A stretch of DNA of 64,000 bases from a bacterium D16-51. GTDB taxonomy: Bacteria > Bacillota > Clostridia > Lachnospirales > Lachnospiraceae. The notes under the pieces are model-generated. The model made no database searches, was not told where the DNA came from, and saw only the letters and a program-made list of their open reading frames with translations. The number at the start of each line of letters is the position of its first letter. Positions within the stretch are counted from its first letter, which is position 1. Location of the stretch: contig RAYE01000023.1 of NCBI GenBank assembly GCA_003612285.1, positions 1-64,000 of the forward strand. The letters run 5' to 3'. This document shows, piece by piece, positions 45,487 through 53,836 of the stretch. A program made the translations under genes and the position numbers.

Positions 45487-46569
45487 ATGAGCAGAGTGTA
45501 TAATTTTTCAGCCGGTCCGGCGGTATTACCGGAAGAGGTTTTAAAGGAAGCGGCAGAGGAGATGTTAGATTACAAAGGTTCTGGAATGTCTGTTATGGAG
45601 ATGAGCCACCGTTCCAAGGTTTATGATAACATTATTAAAACTGCTGAAAAAGATTTAAGGGAACTGATGGGCATCCCAGATAATTACAAAGTGCTGTTTT
45701 TGCAGGGAGGCGCTTCACAGCAGTTTGCCATGATTCCGATGAATTTGATGAAGAATAAGGTTGCAGATTATATTGTAACTGGGCAGTGGGCAAAGAAAGC
45801 CTTCCAGGAGGCTTCCAAATATGGAAAGGCCAATAAGATTGCCTCTTCAGAAGATAAGACATTTTCTTATATTCCGGATTGTTCTGATTTGCCAATTTCT
45901 GATGATGCAGATTATGTATACATTTGTGAAAATAATACAATCTATGGTACAAAATTTAAGGAACTGCCAAATACAAAAGGAAAAACACTGGTAGCAGACG
46001 TATCTTCCTGCTTTCTTTCTGAACCGGTTGATGTAACAAAATATGGCATTATTTATGGCGGCGTCCAGAAGAATATCGGCCCGGCTGGCGTTGTGATTGT
46101 AATTATCCGGGAAGACCTGGTGACAGAAGATGTGCTGCCAGGGACGCCGACGATGCTCCAGTATAAGACGCATGTGGATGCAGAATCCCTTTATAATACG
46201 CCGCCGGCATATGGCATTTATATCTGCGGCAAGGTATTTAAGTGGATTAAGGATATGGGTGGCTTGGAAGTGATGAAGCAGAAAAATGAAGAGAAAGCTA
46301 AGATTTTATATGATTTCCTGGATTCCAGCAAGCTCTTTAAAGGGACGGTTCTTCCAAAAGACCGTTCTTTAATGAATGTCCCATTTGTAACTGGAAATGA
46401 AGAACTAGACGCAAAATTTGTAAAAGAAGCTACAGACGCAGGATTTGTGAACCTGAAAGGACACCGCACGGTTGGCGGCATGCGGGCAAGTATTTATAAT
46501 GCCATGCCAAAAGAAGGCGTAGAGAAATTAGTAGAATTTATGAAAAAGTTTGAGGAGGAAAATGCATAA
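45487..46569 (+). CDS. serC: Phosphoserine aminotransferase
   Basis: 360 residues. It converts 3-phosphohydroxypyruvate to phosphoserine with glutamate and PLP. Typical start SRVYNFSAGPAVLPEEVL, MEMSHRSKVY, GGASQQFAM, the PLP lysine region GGVQKNIGPAG and the C-terminal GHRTVGGMRASIYNAMP. I chose ATG 45487 with AGAAGGAGG 8 bp upstream; the longer frame to 45439 lacks a site. The stop TAA and the serA ATG overlap by one base (TAATG). A weak hairpin (CTGCC/GGCAG, 45427-45442, with T run) between ilvB and serC may separate the transcripts. Confidence 0.96.
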   Translation: MSRVYNFSAGPAVLPEEVLKEAAEEMLDYKGSGMSVMEMSHRSKVYDNIIKTAEKDLRELMGIPDNYKVLFLQGGASQQFAMIPMNLMKNKVADYIVTGQWAKKAFQEASKYGKANKIASSEDKTFSYIPDCSDLPISDDADYVYICENNTIYGTKFKELPNTKGKTLVADVSSCFLSEPVDVTKYGIIYGGVQKNIGPAGVVIVIIREDLVTEDVLPGTPTMLQYKTHVDAESLYNTPPAYGIYICGKVFKWIKDMGGLEVMKQKNEEKAKILYDFLDSSKLFKGTVLPKDRSLMNVPFVTGNEELDAKFVKEATDAGFVNLKGHRTVGGMRASIYNAMPKEGVEKLVEFMKKFEEENA

Positions 46570-47732
46570 TGTTTCAGTATACATGCTTAAACCCGGTTGC
46601 CCAGATAGGGCTTGACGTATTTGGCGAAGGATATGCAAAGACAGACGATGTGAATGAGGCAGAGGCGATTTTAGTGCGCAGTGCATCCATGCATGATATG
46701 GAGCTATCTGATAAGCTTGTTGCAGTAGCAAGGGCGGGCGCAGGCGTTAATAATATCCCGCTTGAGAAGTGTGCAGAGAAAGGCGTTGTAGTCTTTAATA
46801 CGCCGGGAGCCAATGCAAATGGCGTAAAAGAAATGGTAATTTGCGGTATGCTGCTTGCAGCAAGGGATATTGACGGAGGCATTAACTGGGTAAAGGAAAA
46901 TGCTTCTGATGAAAATATCAGCAAATCTATGGAAAAGGCAAAGAAAAATTTTGCAGGGACAGAGCTGAAAGGCAAAAAACTTGGCGTAATTGGACTTGGG
47001 GCAATCGGCGTACTGGTCGCAAATGTAGCAAACCGCCTGGGGATGGACGTATATGGGGTCGACCCATATCTTTCTGTAAAAAATGCCTTGAATATTAACC
47101 GTGACGTTACCGTGTTAAAGTCATATGACGAGTTGTATGAACAGTGTGATTATATTACAATCCATGTCCCATTCCTTGAGGATACAAAAGGGATGCTGAA
47201 CAAGGAAGCTTTTTCTAAGATGAAAGATGGCGTTATTATCTTAAATTATGCCAGGGATTTGCTGGTAAATGATGAAGATATGAAGGAAGCCCTGGAATCT
47301 GGGAAGGTTGCAAAATATGTGACAGACTTTCCGAACCCAGCTGTTGTAAAAATGCCGAATGTAATTGCAACGCCTCATCTTGGCGCGTCTACAGAGGAGT
47401 CAGAGGATAACTGTGCGGTAATGGCTGCCAATGAATTGCGTGAATATCTGGAAAATGGCAATATTTCCAATTCTGTGAATTATCCGAACTGTGATGCAGG
47501 GGAGTGCTTTACGGCAGGCAGGATTACTGTTGCACACAGGAATATTCCAAAAATGCTGCACCAGCTTACAAATGTAATTTCTGCAGAAGGAATTAATATT
47601 GACAATATGACAAATAAGAGCCGTAAGGAATATGCTTATTGCGTATTTGATATTGATTCAGAATCTTCTGAGGAGCTTGCAGATAAGCTTCGGGAAATTG
47701 ACGGCGTATTAAAAGTACGTGTTGTGAAATAA
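46569..47732 (+). CDS. serA: D-3-phosphoglycerate dehydrogenase
   Basis: 387 residues. First step of serine synthesis, NAD-dependent. It has a short N-terminal half, NAD motif LGVIGLGAIGVLVAN near 139-153, catalytic Arg/Glu region (LNYARDLLVNDEDM, where the usual arginine is in YAR) and histidine in TPHLGASTEESE, and a C-terminal ACT domain (about 320-387) ending LREIDGVLKVRVVK that could bind serine for feedback. Translationally coupled to serC. Confidence 0.95.
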   Translation: MFQYTCLNPVAQIGLDVFGEGYAKTDDVNEAEAILVRSASMHDMELSDKLVAVARAGAGVNNIPLEKCAEKGVVVFNTPGANANGVKEMVICGMLLAARDIDGGINWVKENASDENISKSMEKAKKNFAGTELKGKKLGVIGLGAIGVLVANVANRLGMDVYGVDPYLSVKNALNINRDVTVLKSYDELYEQCDYITIHVPFLEDTKGMLNKEAFSKMKDGVIILNYARDLLVNDEDMKEALESGKVAKYVTDFPNPAVVKMPNVIATPHLGASTEESEDNCAVMAANELREYLENGNISNSVNYPNCDAGECFTAGRITVAHRNIPKMLHQLTNVISAEGINIDNMTNKSRKEYAYCVFDIDSESSEELADKLREIDGVLKVRVVK

Positions 47733-47806
47733 GGGCACAGCTTATGGAGAATTCTTTATCTTTGTAAAATGGCTGTAGATTTACAAATAAAGTTCAAAAC
47801 AGGGAA

Positions 47807-47861
47807 GGGGCACCAGCGCAGGCGGTGCCCTTTTTTCAAGGGGCTATAAGCATTTATAGCC
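47807..47861 (+). terminator. Terminator after serA (GCACCAGCGC..GGTGC type) plus second hairpin
   Basis: GGGGCACC (47807-47814) and GGTGCCC (47824-47830) with TTTTTT. The same hairpin occurs in repeats at 39798-39867 and 59961-60040. A second perfect hairpin GGCTATAA-GCA-TTTATAGCC follows at 47842-47861. Confidence 0.85.
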
Positions 47862-47900
47862 TTCTTTGCTGGGAAATTTGCTGTAAGGAGGGGATGGCTG

Positions 47901-49226
47901 TTGGATTATAAAGAAGCGTTAAGGTATATACAGAATATACAGGAGCGGCTTGGAAGCGATTATTCGCTGAAAGAGGTGACAGAACTTTCCAGGCGTTTAG
48001 GAAGGCCGGAGCGGAACCTTAAAATTATCCATATTGCAGGGACAAATGGGAAAGGTTCTGTAGGCAGCTATATCAGCAATATGCTTGCGCAGGCGGGATA
48101 TACCGTCGGCCGTTATGTTTCCCCAACAGTATTTGGCTACAGGGAACGGGTGCAAAAGGTGGTTAAGGTTTCTGTTCAGGTAGAGAGTGAGTGGATGGCG
48201 CAGGAGGAGATGGCAGAGGCGCTTACCCTGCTGAAAGAAGCCTGTGAAAAGATGTGCCAGGATGGTTTTTTGCAGCCGACTGCATTTGAAATTGAAACAA
48301 TTATGGCGTTCTGGCTTTTTAACAAATGGAGAGTGGATGTTGCCGTTGTCGAGACAGGGCTTGGTGGGAGGCTGGATGCGACCAATATTATTGAGCATCC
48401 GCTTTTATGTGTATTTACATCTATTAGCAGAGACCATATGCAGTTTTTGGGAAATACAATAGAAGAGATTGCAGCAGAAAAATATGGCATTATAAAGGAA
48501 GGCACGACAGTTGTTTCCTGCTATCAGGAAGAATGCCATCGTCTATTAGAAGAGTGTTGCAAAGAAAAAAATGCATCTCTTTCGTATGCCTGCCTGTACG
48601 GTGGGGAAAATGGGAACATTCAGGAAGTGGAACCTTCTGCTGCATCTGGTGTTTGTAAAAGGGATTTTCAAGGAAGTTATCAAAAAGAAAATGCAGCGTT
48701 AGCGGAAAAAGCAGTATTACAGATGCAGGAGATGGGGGAATTTTTTGTTTCTGAAATACAGAGAGAGGAAGCACTGCGGTTCAGCAGATGGCGAGGTCGT
48801 TTTGACATTGTTTCGGAGCAGCCGTTTGTGCTTGCAGACGGCGCGCACAATGAAGATGCGGCAAAGAAATTGAGCCTTTCTTTAAAATCTTGTTTCCCTG
48901 GGGAAAAGTTCTGTTTTATCCTTGGTGTTTTCAGGGATAAAGAGTATGAAAAAATGATAGGCCATCTGCTGCCGCTTGCCAGGCAGATTTATACAGTGTC
49001 AACAGCAGGAAAGCGGGGGCTTTCTGCAGGGGAGTTATGGGAATGTGTACAGCGGATGGAAAAAAGCCAGCTTGGGATGCTGGAAAGATATTGTGGGGCT
49101 GTATGCTGCAGTTCCATAAAAGAAGCTCTGGATGCCTGCATTGCCAGGCAAAGTTCTGTAAAGACAGTTGTCTGTGGTTCCCTGTCTATTTTAGGGGAAG
49201 TATACTGTTATTTTAAGGAACTGTAG
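47901..49226 (+). CDS. folC: Folylpolyglutamate synthase / dihydrofolate synthase
   Basis: 441 residues of the Mur-ligase type; adds glutamate to dihydropteroate and folates using ATP. P-loop HIAGTNGKGSVGSYI (about 46-60), YVSPTVFGYRERV, ETGLGGRLDATNI, SRDHMQFLGNTIEEIAAEKYG and the late DGAHNEDAAKKL are present. The start is TTG 47901, with GGAGGGG 9 bp upstream; the nearby ATG at 47894 leads to a stop. The final codons KEL-stop (AAGGAACTGTAG) are the left arm of a repeat. folP follows in the same direction. Confidence 0.94.
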   Translation: MDYKEALRYIQNIQERLGSDYSLKEVTELSRRLGRPERNLKIIHIAGTNGKGSVGSYISNMLAQAGYTVGRYVSPTVFGYRERVQKVVKVSVQVESEWMAQEEMAEALTLLKEACEKMCQDGFLQPTAFEIETIMAFWLFNKWRVDVAVVETGLGGRLDATNIIEHPLLCVFTSISRDHMQFLGNTIEEIAAEKYGIIKEGTTVVSCYQEECHRLLEECCKEKNASLSYACLYGGENGNIQEVEPSAASGVCKRDFQGSYQKENAALAEKAVLQMQEMGEFFVSEIQREEALRFSRWRGRFDIVSEQPFVLADGAHNEDAAKKLSLSLKSCFPGEKFCFILGVFRDKEYEKMIGHLLPLARQIYTVSTAGKRGLSAGELWECVQRMEKSQLGMLERYCGAVCCSSIKEALDACIARQSSVKTVVCGSLSILGEVYCYFKEL

Positions 49227-49280
49227 AAAAATGTGTCAGCTTGTTACTATTCACGGTCAATTTCTTCTACAGTTCCTAAG
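49216..49280. repeat. Short MITE-like element, AAGGAACTGTAGA family (copy 3)
   Basis: AAGGAACTGTAGAA (49217-49230) and TTCTACAGTTCCT (49265-49277) are perfect inverted arms. The centre contains TTACTATTCACGG, the second dispersed repeat, so here one repeat family is nested in the other. It covers the folC stop codon. Confidence 0.7.
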
Positions 49281-49300
49281 CATAAGAAAGGAAGGCAGAG

Positions 49301-50155
49301 ATGAAGATAGGTAAAACAGAGTTTGATTTTAATAAAAGGCACACATATGTAATGGGGATTTTAAATGTCACTCCAGACTCTTTTTCTGATGGAGGAAAGT
49401 TTAACCGTATGGACGCCGCTTTGTACCATACGGAAGAAATGATTCTCCAGGGGGCAGATATTATTGATATTGGAGGAGAGTCAACAAGGCCGGGGTATCA
49501 AAAGATTTCCGCAGAGGAAGAAACAGAACGTGTTGTATCTGTAATTGAAGCAGTCCAGAAACGGTTTGATGTCCCAATATCTGTAGATACTTATAAAGCG
49601 CCTGTTATGGATGCCGCCCTTTTGGCTGGCGGCGATATGGCCAATGATATCTGGGGGCTTCGGTATGACAGCCTTTTTGCAGGAGAAGGGGAACATTCCG
49701 TATGGGATTGTGGGACAATGGCAGAGGTTATTGCAAGACACCAGGTTCCGGTCTGTGTAATGCATAATAGAAAGAAAGCAGTGTATCAGAAGCTGTTGGA
49801 GGAAATACTGTCTGATTTGGAAGGGAGCATACAGATTGGAATAGATGCAGGAATTTCAGAAGACAGGATGATTTTGGATCCAGGGATTGGATTTGGAAAG
49901 ACATATCAGGATAACCTGAAAGTCCTTGCAAGCCTTGAAGGTTTCCATAAACTGAACCTGCCGCTTTTGCTAGCCGCTTCCCGTAAGTCAGTGATTGGCT
50001 TAACACTGGAGCTTCCAGTAGAAGAGAGGGAAGAGGGGACTTTGGTAACGACTGTGCTGGCAGCGCAGAATGGCTGGAATATGGTGCGTGTCCATGATGT
50101 AGAAAAAAGCGTGCGTGCAATAAAAATGGCAGAAAAAATATTTTCTGCCATGTAG
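49301..50155 (+). CDS. folP: Dihydropteroate synthase
   Basis: 284 residues, TIM barrel; joins 6-hydroxymethyl-dihydropterin pyrophosphate and p-aminobenzoate, the target of sulfonamides. Motifs: MGILNVTPDSFSDGGKF (18-34), DIIDIGGESTRPGY (55-68), PISVDTYKA, ANDIWG, CVMHNR, LDPGIGFGKTYQDN, and the C-terminal RVHDVEKSVRA. Spacing and length are normal. AAAGGAAGG precedes the ATG by 8 bp. Forms a folate pair with folC. folE, folK and folB are not in view. Confidence 0.96.
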   Translation: MKIGKTEFDFNKRHTYVMGILNVTPDSFSDGGKFNRMDAALYHTEEMILQGADIIDIGGESTRPGYQKISAEEETERVVSVIEAVQKRFDVPISVDTYKAPVMDAALLAGGDMANDIWGLRYDSLFAGEGEHSVWDCGTMAEVIARHQVPVCVMHNRKKAVYQKLLEEILSDLEGSIQIGIDAGISEDRMILDPGIGFGKTYQDNLKVLASLEGFHKLNLPLLLAASRKSVIGLTLELPVEEREEGTLVTTVLAAQNGWNMVRVHDVEKSVRAIKMAEKIFSAM

Positions 50156-50156
50156 G

Positions 50157-50450
50157 TTAATCTTCTAATTTCTCAAAACGGTGCCATACCTTATCTTCGC
50201 CACATACATGTTTTGTGCCGTCGCTGTCAAGAACTATGTAGTCATTTACATTGATAAATGTTTTTCCGCGGCGGTGCGATACATAAGGACACATAATGCG
50301 GCCATCCGGGAAGGTAACTTTCAAAATATGTTCAACAATAATCCATCCTTTGGTAACAACATCAGAAAAAAGTTCGAACCCATCTTCCAGGTTTTTGTCT
50401 GTTTCATATTTCACAACTTCGCATTCCAGGGCAGTACGTTTACATTTCAT
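50157..50450 (-). CDS. Small protein, PGDYG-like domain (97 aa)
   Basis: 97 residues with ATG 50450: MKCKRTALECEVVKYETDKN, a middle VTFPDGRIMCPYVSHRRGKT, and the end VNDYIVLDSDGTKHVCGEDK then VWHRFEKLED. The final part resembles the PGDYG fold, where a glycine-rich turn sits before the aspartate-tyrosine pair (here VNDYIV). These are often phage- or mobile-element-related proteins of unknown function. The gene starts at the end of a structured repeat (50451-50563); the nearest GAGG is 13 bp upstream, as for the gene at 35738. Confidence 0.5.
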   Translation of the reverse strand: MKCKRTALECEVVKYETDKNLEDGFELFSDVVTKGWIIVEHILKVTFPDGRIMCPYVSHRRGKTFINVNDYIVLDSDGTKHVCGEDKVWHRFEKLED

Positions 50451-50584
50451 AATTTGCACCAAGCCTCAAGCGAAAATGCCTGCATTTTCATTTGAGGCGC
50501 AAACACAAAGGGGTGAAAGATGTGTGTTTGCATTTTACCCTTTCTTCTTTTTTTCTTTCACCCTTTAACCTATTTCTGCGCTGC
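50451..50584 (-). promoter_or_regulatory. Structured leader-type repeat, copy B (minus strand), ending at a start codon
   Basis: On the minus strand, from 50563 downward: GGGTGAAAGA, then GCAAACACA, TCTTTCACCC, TGTGTTTGC, the long GCCTCAA...TTGAGGC hairpin, TTGGTGCAAATT and ATG 50450. It matches copy A2 almost base for base over 110 bp. Just upstream, 50569-50584 on the minus strand reads GCAGCGCAGAAATAGG, the tail of the pseudoknot leader family, and a hairpin GTTTGTGCC/GGCACAAAC lies at 50645-50670. Confidence 0.55.
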
Positions 50585-50684
50585 TTTTTATATATCGTGG
50601 CATCACTATTTCTGTCTGCACGTAAATAGTAATATGATTAAGGGGTTTGTGCCGCAGTGCAGGCACAAACGGTATATAGATAGT

Positions 50685-52187
50685 TTATAAGAATTTTGCC
50701 CGATAGTCAATGTTTTTTTCAAACACAATCTTAGAGCGAAGCCCTTTTGGGTAGTGGTTTTTTAAAATACCGTTTTGTGCTTTGCCCCATCCAAGGGAAA
50801 CACCCTGGCAGCATACAAGCACCCAGGAGTGGAAAGCAGGGTCACAGGGGATTACTTCCCCATGCAGATAGCGGACGGCGGTTTCATAACTGCAATCAGT
50901 GTGCTGCACACAATTTTCAGGGGAAAGAGCCATTGCAAGGGCATGGGACGGCTCAAAGCGGTTTTTCTTACGCGTGCCAAGATGGAGGCCGGCACGCATG
51001 ATCTTTAGCCCATCCAGGGAAGGCGTCCCTTCCGGAATCAGGTAAAGCTCCTCTCCAAAATACTGGAATGTGCCGCTGCCATTTAGGAGTTTGGCCGCCG
51101 AATAGCGTTCCTCTGTATTAGGAGGCATAATATTTTGTTTTATAAATTCCAGATAGCCGGATATTTCGGGCTGTCTGTTTTTTTGGTATGAGGTGTTTTG
51201 CCCTGTCTTTTTTCCTTTTTTCCGTTGTCTTCCTTGAGAAGTTTGCAGGTCAGGCGGCAGGATAGTTCCGGCTTTTTTTAGTCTTGCTGCAAAATGGCCT
51301 TCCCCTTTGAGTTTATGCGGCCAAAGGCGGAGGGTTTTTGTGATTTCGCTGGATTTTGTATCAGCAAACTGCGGCATTCCACATTCCAGCCCACAGTTTA
51401 CCGGCAAAAAGTCTTTCCAGTCTTCTAGAATATAATCAGGATGCGCAGAAAGAAACCATGATATTATCTGTTCATCTTCTTCCGGGGAAAACGTACAAGT
51501 AGAATAGATAATAACGCCGCCAGGGGACAGCATCTGGTCGGCACATTCTAAAATCATCTGCTGGCGTTTCCTGCAAGTCCCGACTTGCTGCAGGGACCAC
51601 TCTTTTTTTGCATTTTCATCTTTCCGAAACATCCCTTCTCCGGAGCATGGGGCGTCAACAATGATTTTGTGGAAAAAAAGCGGAAACTGCCGTGCCATTT
51701 TATCGGGTGGTTCATTGCATACAATACAGTTCACGGCTCCAAAACGTTCTATATTCTGGGAAAGGATTTTAGCCCTGGAGGGGGAGATTTCATTGGAAAC
51801 AAGAAGCCCTTTTCCCATAAGGCGTCCGGCAATCTGTGTTGATTTGCCGCCAGGGGCAGCGCAGAGGTCGCATATGAGTTCCCCAGGCTCCGGGGCTGCC
51901 AGGCTGGCTACAGACATTGCGCTTGGCTCCTGGATATAGTATGCCCCGCCTTCATGGAGCGGATGTTTCCCAGGGCGCTCTATTGGTTCGGCATAATAGC
52001 CCTCCCTTGCCCAGGCAACAGGAGCCAGGGTGAAGGGAAGGATTTTCGCGGAAATATGACCGCTGAATTTTAGTGGATTTATCCGTAGGCCATATGCCGG
52101 GGGCTGTTTTTGGCTTTCAAAGAAGCTGTCAGCCTCTTTACCAAGCATCTGATATATCCGGTCAGTAAAATCTTTTGGGAAATCCAT
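50685..52187 (-). CDS. RsmF/RsmB-NOP family RNA (cytosine-C5) methyltransferase
   Basis: 500 residues. N-terminal substrate domain, then Rossmann core with EPGELICDLCAAPGGKSTQI (SAM site), DAPCSGEGMFRK (first catalytic cysteine) and YSTCTFSPEED (second cysteine), followed by a C-terminal RsmF-type/PUA-like region (GLHLGTRKKNRFEPSHALAM). It methylates cytosine in rRNA or tRNA; E. coli RsmF acts on 16S C1407. It is 20 bp downstream of the DUF4867-like gene on the same strand. Confidence 0.93.
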   Translation of the reverse strand: MDFPKDFTDRIYQMLGKEADSFFESQKQPPAYGLRINPLKFSGHISAKILPFTLAPVAWAREGYYAEPIERPGKHPLHEGGAYYIQEPSAMSVASLAAPEPGELICDLCAAPGGKSTQIAGRLMGKGLLVSNEISPSRAKILSQNIERFGAVNCIVCNEPPDKMARQFPLFFHKIIVDAPCSGEGMFRKDENAKKEWSLQQVGTCRKRQQMILECADQMLSPGGVIIYSTCTFSPEEDEQIISWFLSAHPDYILEDWKDFLPVNCGLECGMPQFADTKSSEITKTLRLWPHKLKGEGHFAARLKKAGTILPPDLQTSQGRQRKKGKKTGQNTSYQKNRQPEISGYLEFIKQNIMPPNTEERYSAAKLLNGSGTFQYFGEELYLIPEGTPSLDGLKIMRAGLHLGTRKKNRFEPSHALAMALSPENCVQHTDCSYETAVRYLHGEVIPCDPAFHSWVLVCCQGVSLGWGKAQNGILKNHYPKGLRSKIVFEKNIDYRAKFL

Positions 52188-52207
52188 TGGTAATCGCTGC
52201 CTTCCTG

Positions 52208-52846
52208 CTACAGTAAATCAATGATATCTACATTCTCGCCGGTAATGCCAACATGGGCGCCATCTTTTGCTTCGGCAGTATCTTTATGCGCTACAAGCCA
52301 TTTGTTTAATGCCCAGAGCAGTTTGTCTTCATCATTCTTGACAGTGATGTCAGGCTTTGCTTCATTTGTCCCTTTTGGAAGGACGATAATAACACGGAAG
52401 CCCTCGCCTTTCTTTGCGCTGCAAGGGGCGTAGTGGAGGGTTGTTGCATATAATTCAACGGCTGTCCCTTTTGGGCAGAGGAATGCTTCTGTATTGGAAG
52501 AGTCAATCTGTCCGTCTATAATATCCTGCTGGCGTGCTACAAGCAGGATTACATCGTCTGCTGCAATGTCTATTTCACTGTCCCTGTGGTACTCAAAACA
52601 GTTCAGTTTTGTGTTTGTCCCATTGCAATAGCCAACCTGGATTGGCATGCCGCCATAGCAGTTGCTGGAAAGCTCTGCAAAGACAGGTTCCGCTTCTAAT
52701 ACATCCACGGAAGGGACATAAATAACAGAATCAGAAGGCTTTTTTGAATTAGCTTCTAAAGTGCTTAAAAGACTGGAAAAGTCGTAGCCTTCCACTACTT
52801 TCCCATAGATGGCAAATGCCTTGTCAAATACGGATTGGATTTTCAT
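52208..52846 (-). CDS. DUF4867-like cupin protein (212 aa)
   Basis: 212 residues, no export signal. Beta-rich segments with a possible metal cluster: FEYHRDSEIDIAADDVILLV then CPKGTAVELYATTLHYAPC and GFRVIIVLPKGTNEAKPDI suggest a double-stranded beta-helix like KduI/ureidoglycolate-type cupins. I recall such proteins as DUF4867 in Lachnospiraceae, sometimes near sugar isomerase genes, but no sugar genes are close here. AGGTAAGATATG offers a ribosome site. Enzymatic role unknown. Confidence 0.6.
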   Translation of the reverse strand: MKIQSVFDKAFAIYGKVVEGYDFSSLLSTLEANSKKPSDSVIYVPSVDVLEAEPVFAELSSNCYGGMPIQVGYCNGTNTKLNCFEYHRDSEIDIAADDVILLVARQQDIIDGQIDSSNTEAFLCPKGTAVELYATTLHYAPCSAKKGEGFRVIIVLPKGTNEAKPDITVKNDEDKLLWALNKWLVAHKDTAEAKDGAHVGITGENVDIIDLL

Positions 52847-52938
52847 ATCTTACCTCATTTCTGCATGGCCAGGGCTGCTGGCACCTGCGTTTTTTTAGTA
52901 ACATTATATCACAGTTTTTTGGAATTGTCGCCGTCTTG

Positions 52939-52967
52939 TTGTAATATAAGGAAAATAAAGGTATAAT
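52939..52967 (+). promoter_or_regulatory. Promoter of the nitrilase-family gene
   Basis: TTGTAA (52939-52944), 17-bp spacer, TATAAT (52962-52967), 29 bp before the ATG. Confidence 0.65.
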
Positions 52968-52995
52968 AAAGGGACAGAATAAAGGGAGGTAGCAG

Positions 52996-53796
52996 ATGCG
53001 GGTTGCGTTAGGACAGCTTGATATGGTGTGGGAAGATAAGGTGCGTTCGTACAGGAAAGCGGAAAGAATGGCAGAAGAAGCAGCAACGGCTGGATGTGAG
53101 GTTATTATTTTTCCGGAAATGTCGCTTACTGGTTTTTCTATGAACCTTGAAAAAATCGGGGAACCGCTGCACCATTCCCAGACAGTGGGACAAATGCAGA
53201 AGCTGGCAAAAAAGCTTGGCATTGCGGCGGCATTTGGCTGGGCGGCTTTGGGGATGGAAGCAGGGGAAAAAGGGACAAACCGTTTTACTTTAGTAGATTC
53301 GTCTGGTAGAATAGTTGCAGATTATGCGAAACTGCATCCATTTTCATATGGGCAGGAGGATCTTTATTATGCAAAAGGAAATGAGATTATTACTGTACCG
53401 TTTTTAGGAAGGACAGTCAGCTTGTTTATTTGTTATGATTTGCGGTTTCCGGAGATTTTCCAGGTGGCGGCAAGGAAGGCGGATATATTTTTTATCATTG
53501 CCAATTGGCCTTCGGTGCGCAGCGCCCATTGGGAGACACTGCTCCGTGCCAGGGCGGTTGAAACGCAGTCTTATGTCGTTGGGGTAAATTGTGTCGGAAA
53601 ACGGGATGGCATGGTTTATTCTGGTGAAAGCATGGCTGTGGACTCTCTTGGGAATATTCTTGGGAAGATTTCTAATAAAGAAGGGGTGCTGGTTTGTGAT
53701 TTGGATGACCGTGCATGGCGTTTGCGCCAGAAGTTTGCAACTGCTGCAGACAGAAGGGAAGATTTTTACAGAAAATATTTTGACGTCCTGCATTGA
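52996..53796 (+). CDS. Carbon-nitrogen hydrolase (nitrilase superfamily, omega-amidase type)
   Basis: 266 residues. The E-K-C triad is clear: glutamate in IFPEMSLTGF (E41), lysine in YAKLHPFSYG (about K113) and cysteine in FICYDLRFPE (about C147). The LHPFS and RARAVETQSYVVGVN pieces match omega-amidases such as Nit2/YafV that hydrolyse alpha-ketoglutaramate or similar amides. GGGAGG is 8-9 bp from the ATG. The TPR protein gene follows after 40 bp. Confidence 0.93.
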   Translation: MRVALGQLDMVWEDKVRSYRKAERMAEEAATAGCEVIIFPEMSLTGFSMNLEKIGEPLHHSQTVGQMQKLAKKLGIAAAFGWAALGMEAGEKGTNRFTLVDSSGRIVADYAKLHPFSYGQEDLYYAKGNEIITVPFLGRTVSLFICYDLRFPEIFQVAARKADIFFIIANWPSVRSAHWETLLRARAVETQSYVVGVNCVGKRDGMVYSGESMAVDSLGNILGKISNKEGVLVCDLDDRAWRLRQKFATAADRREDFYRKYFDVLH

Positions 53797-53836
53797 GTTG
53801 TAATTGTACTGGCATGTTGGGAATAAGGAGATAAAA

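Noticed and set aside
53804-53836. Eleven-codon upstream extension of the TPR protein
   Set aside because: The AAGGAG at about 53825 lies inside it and points to ATG 53837.
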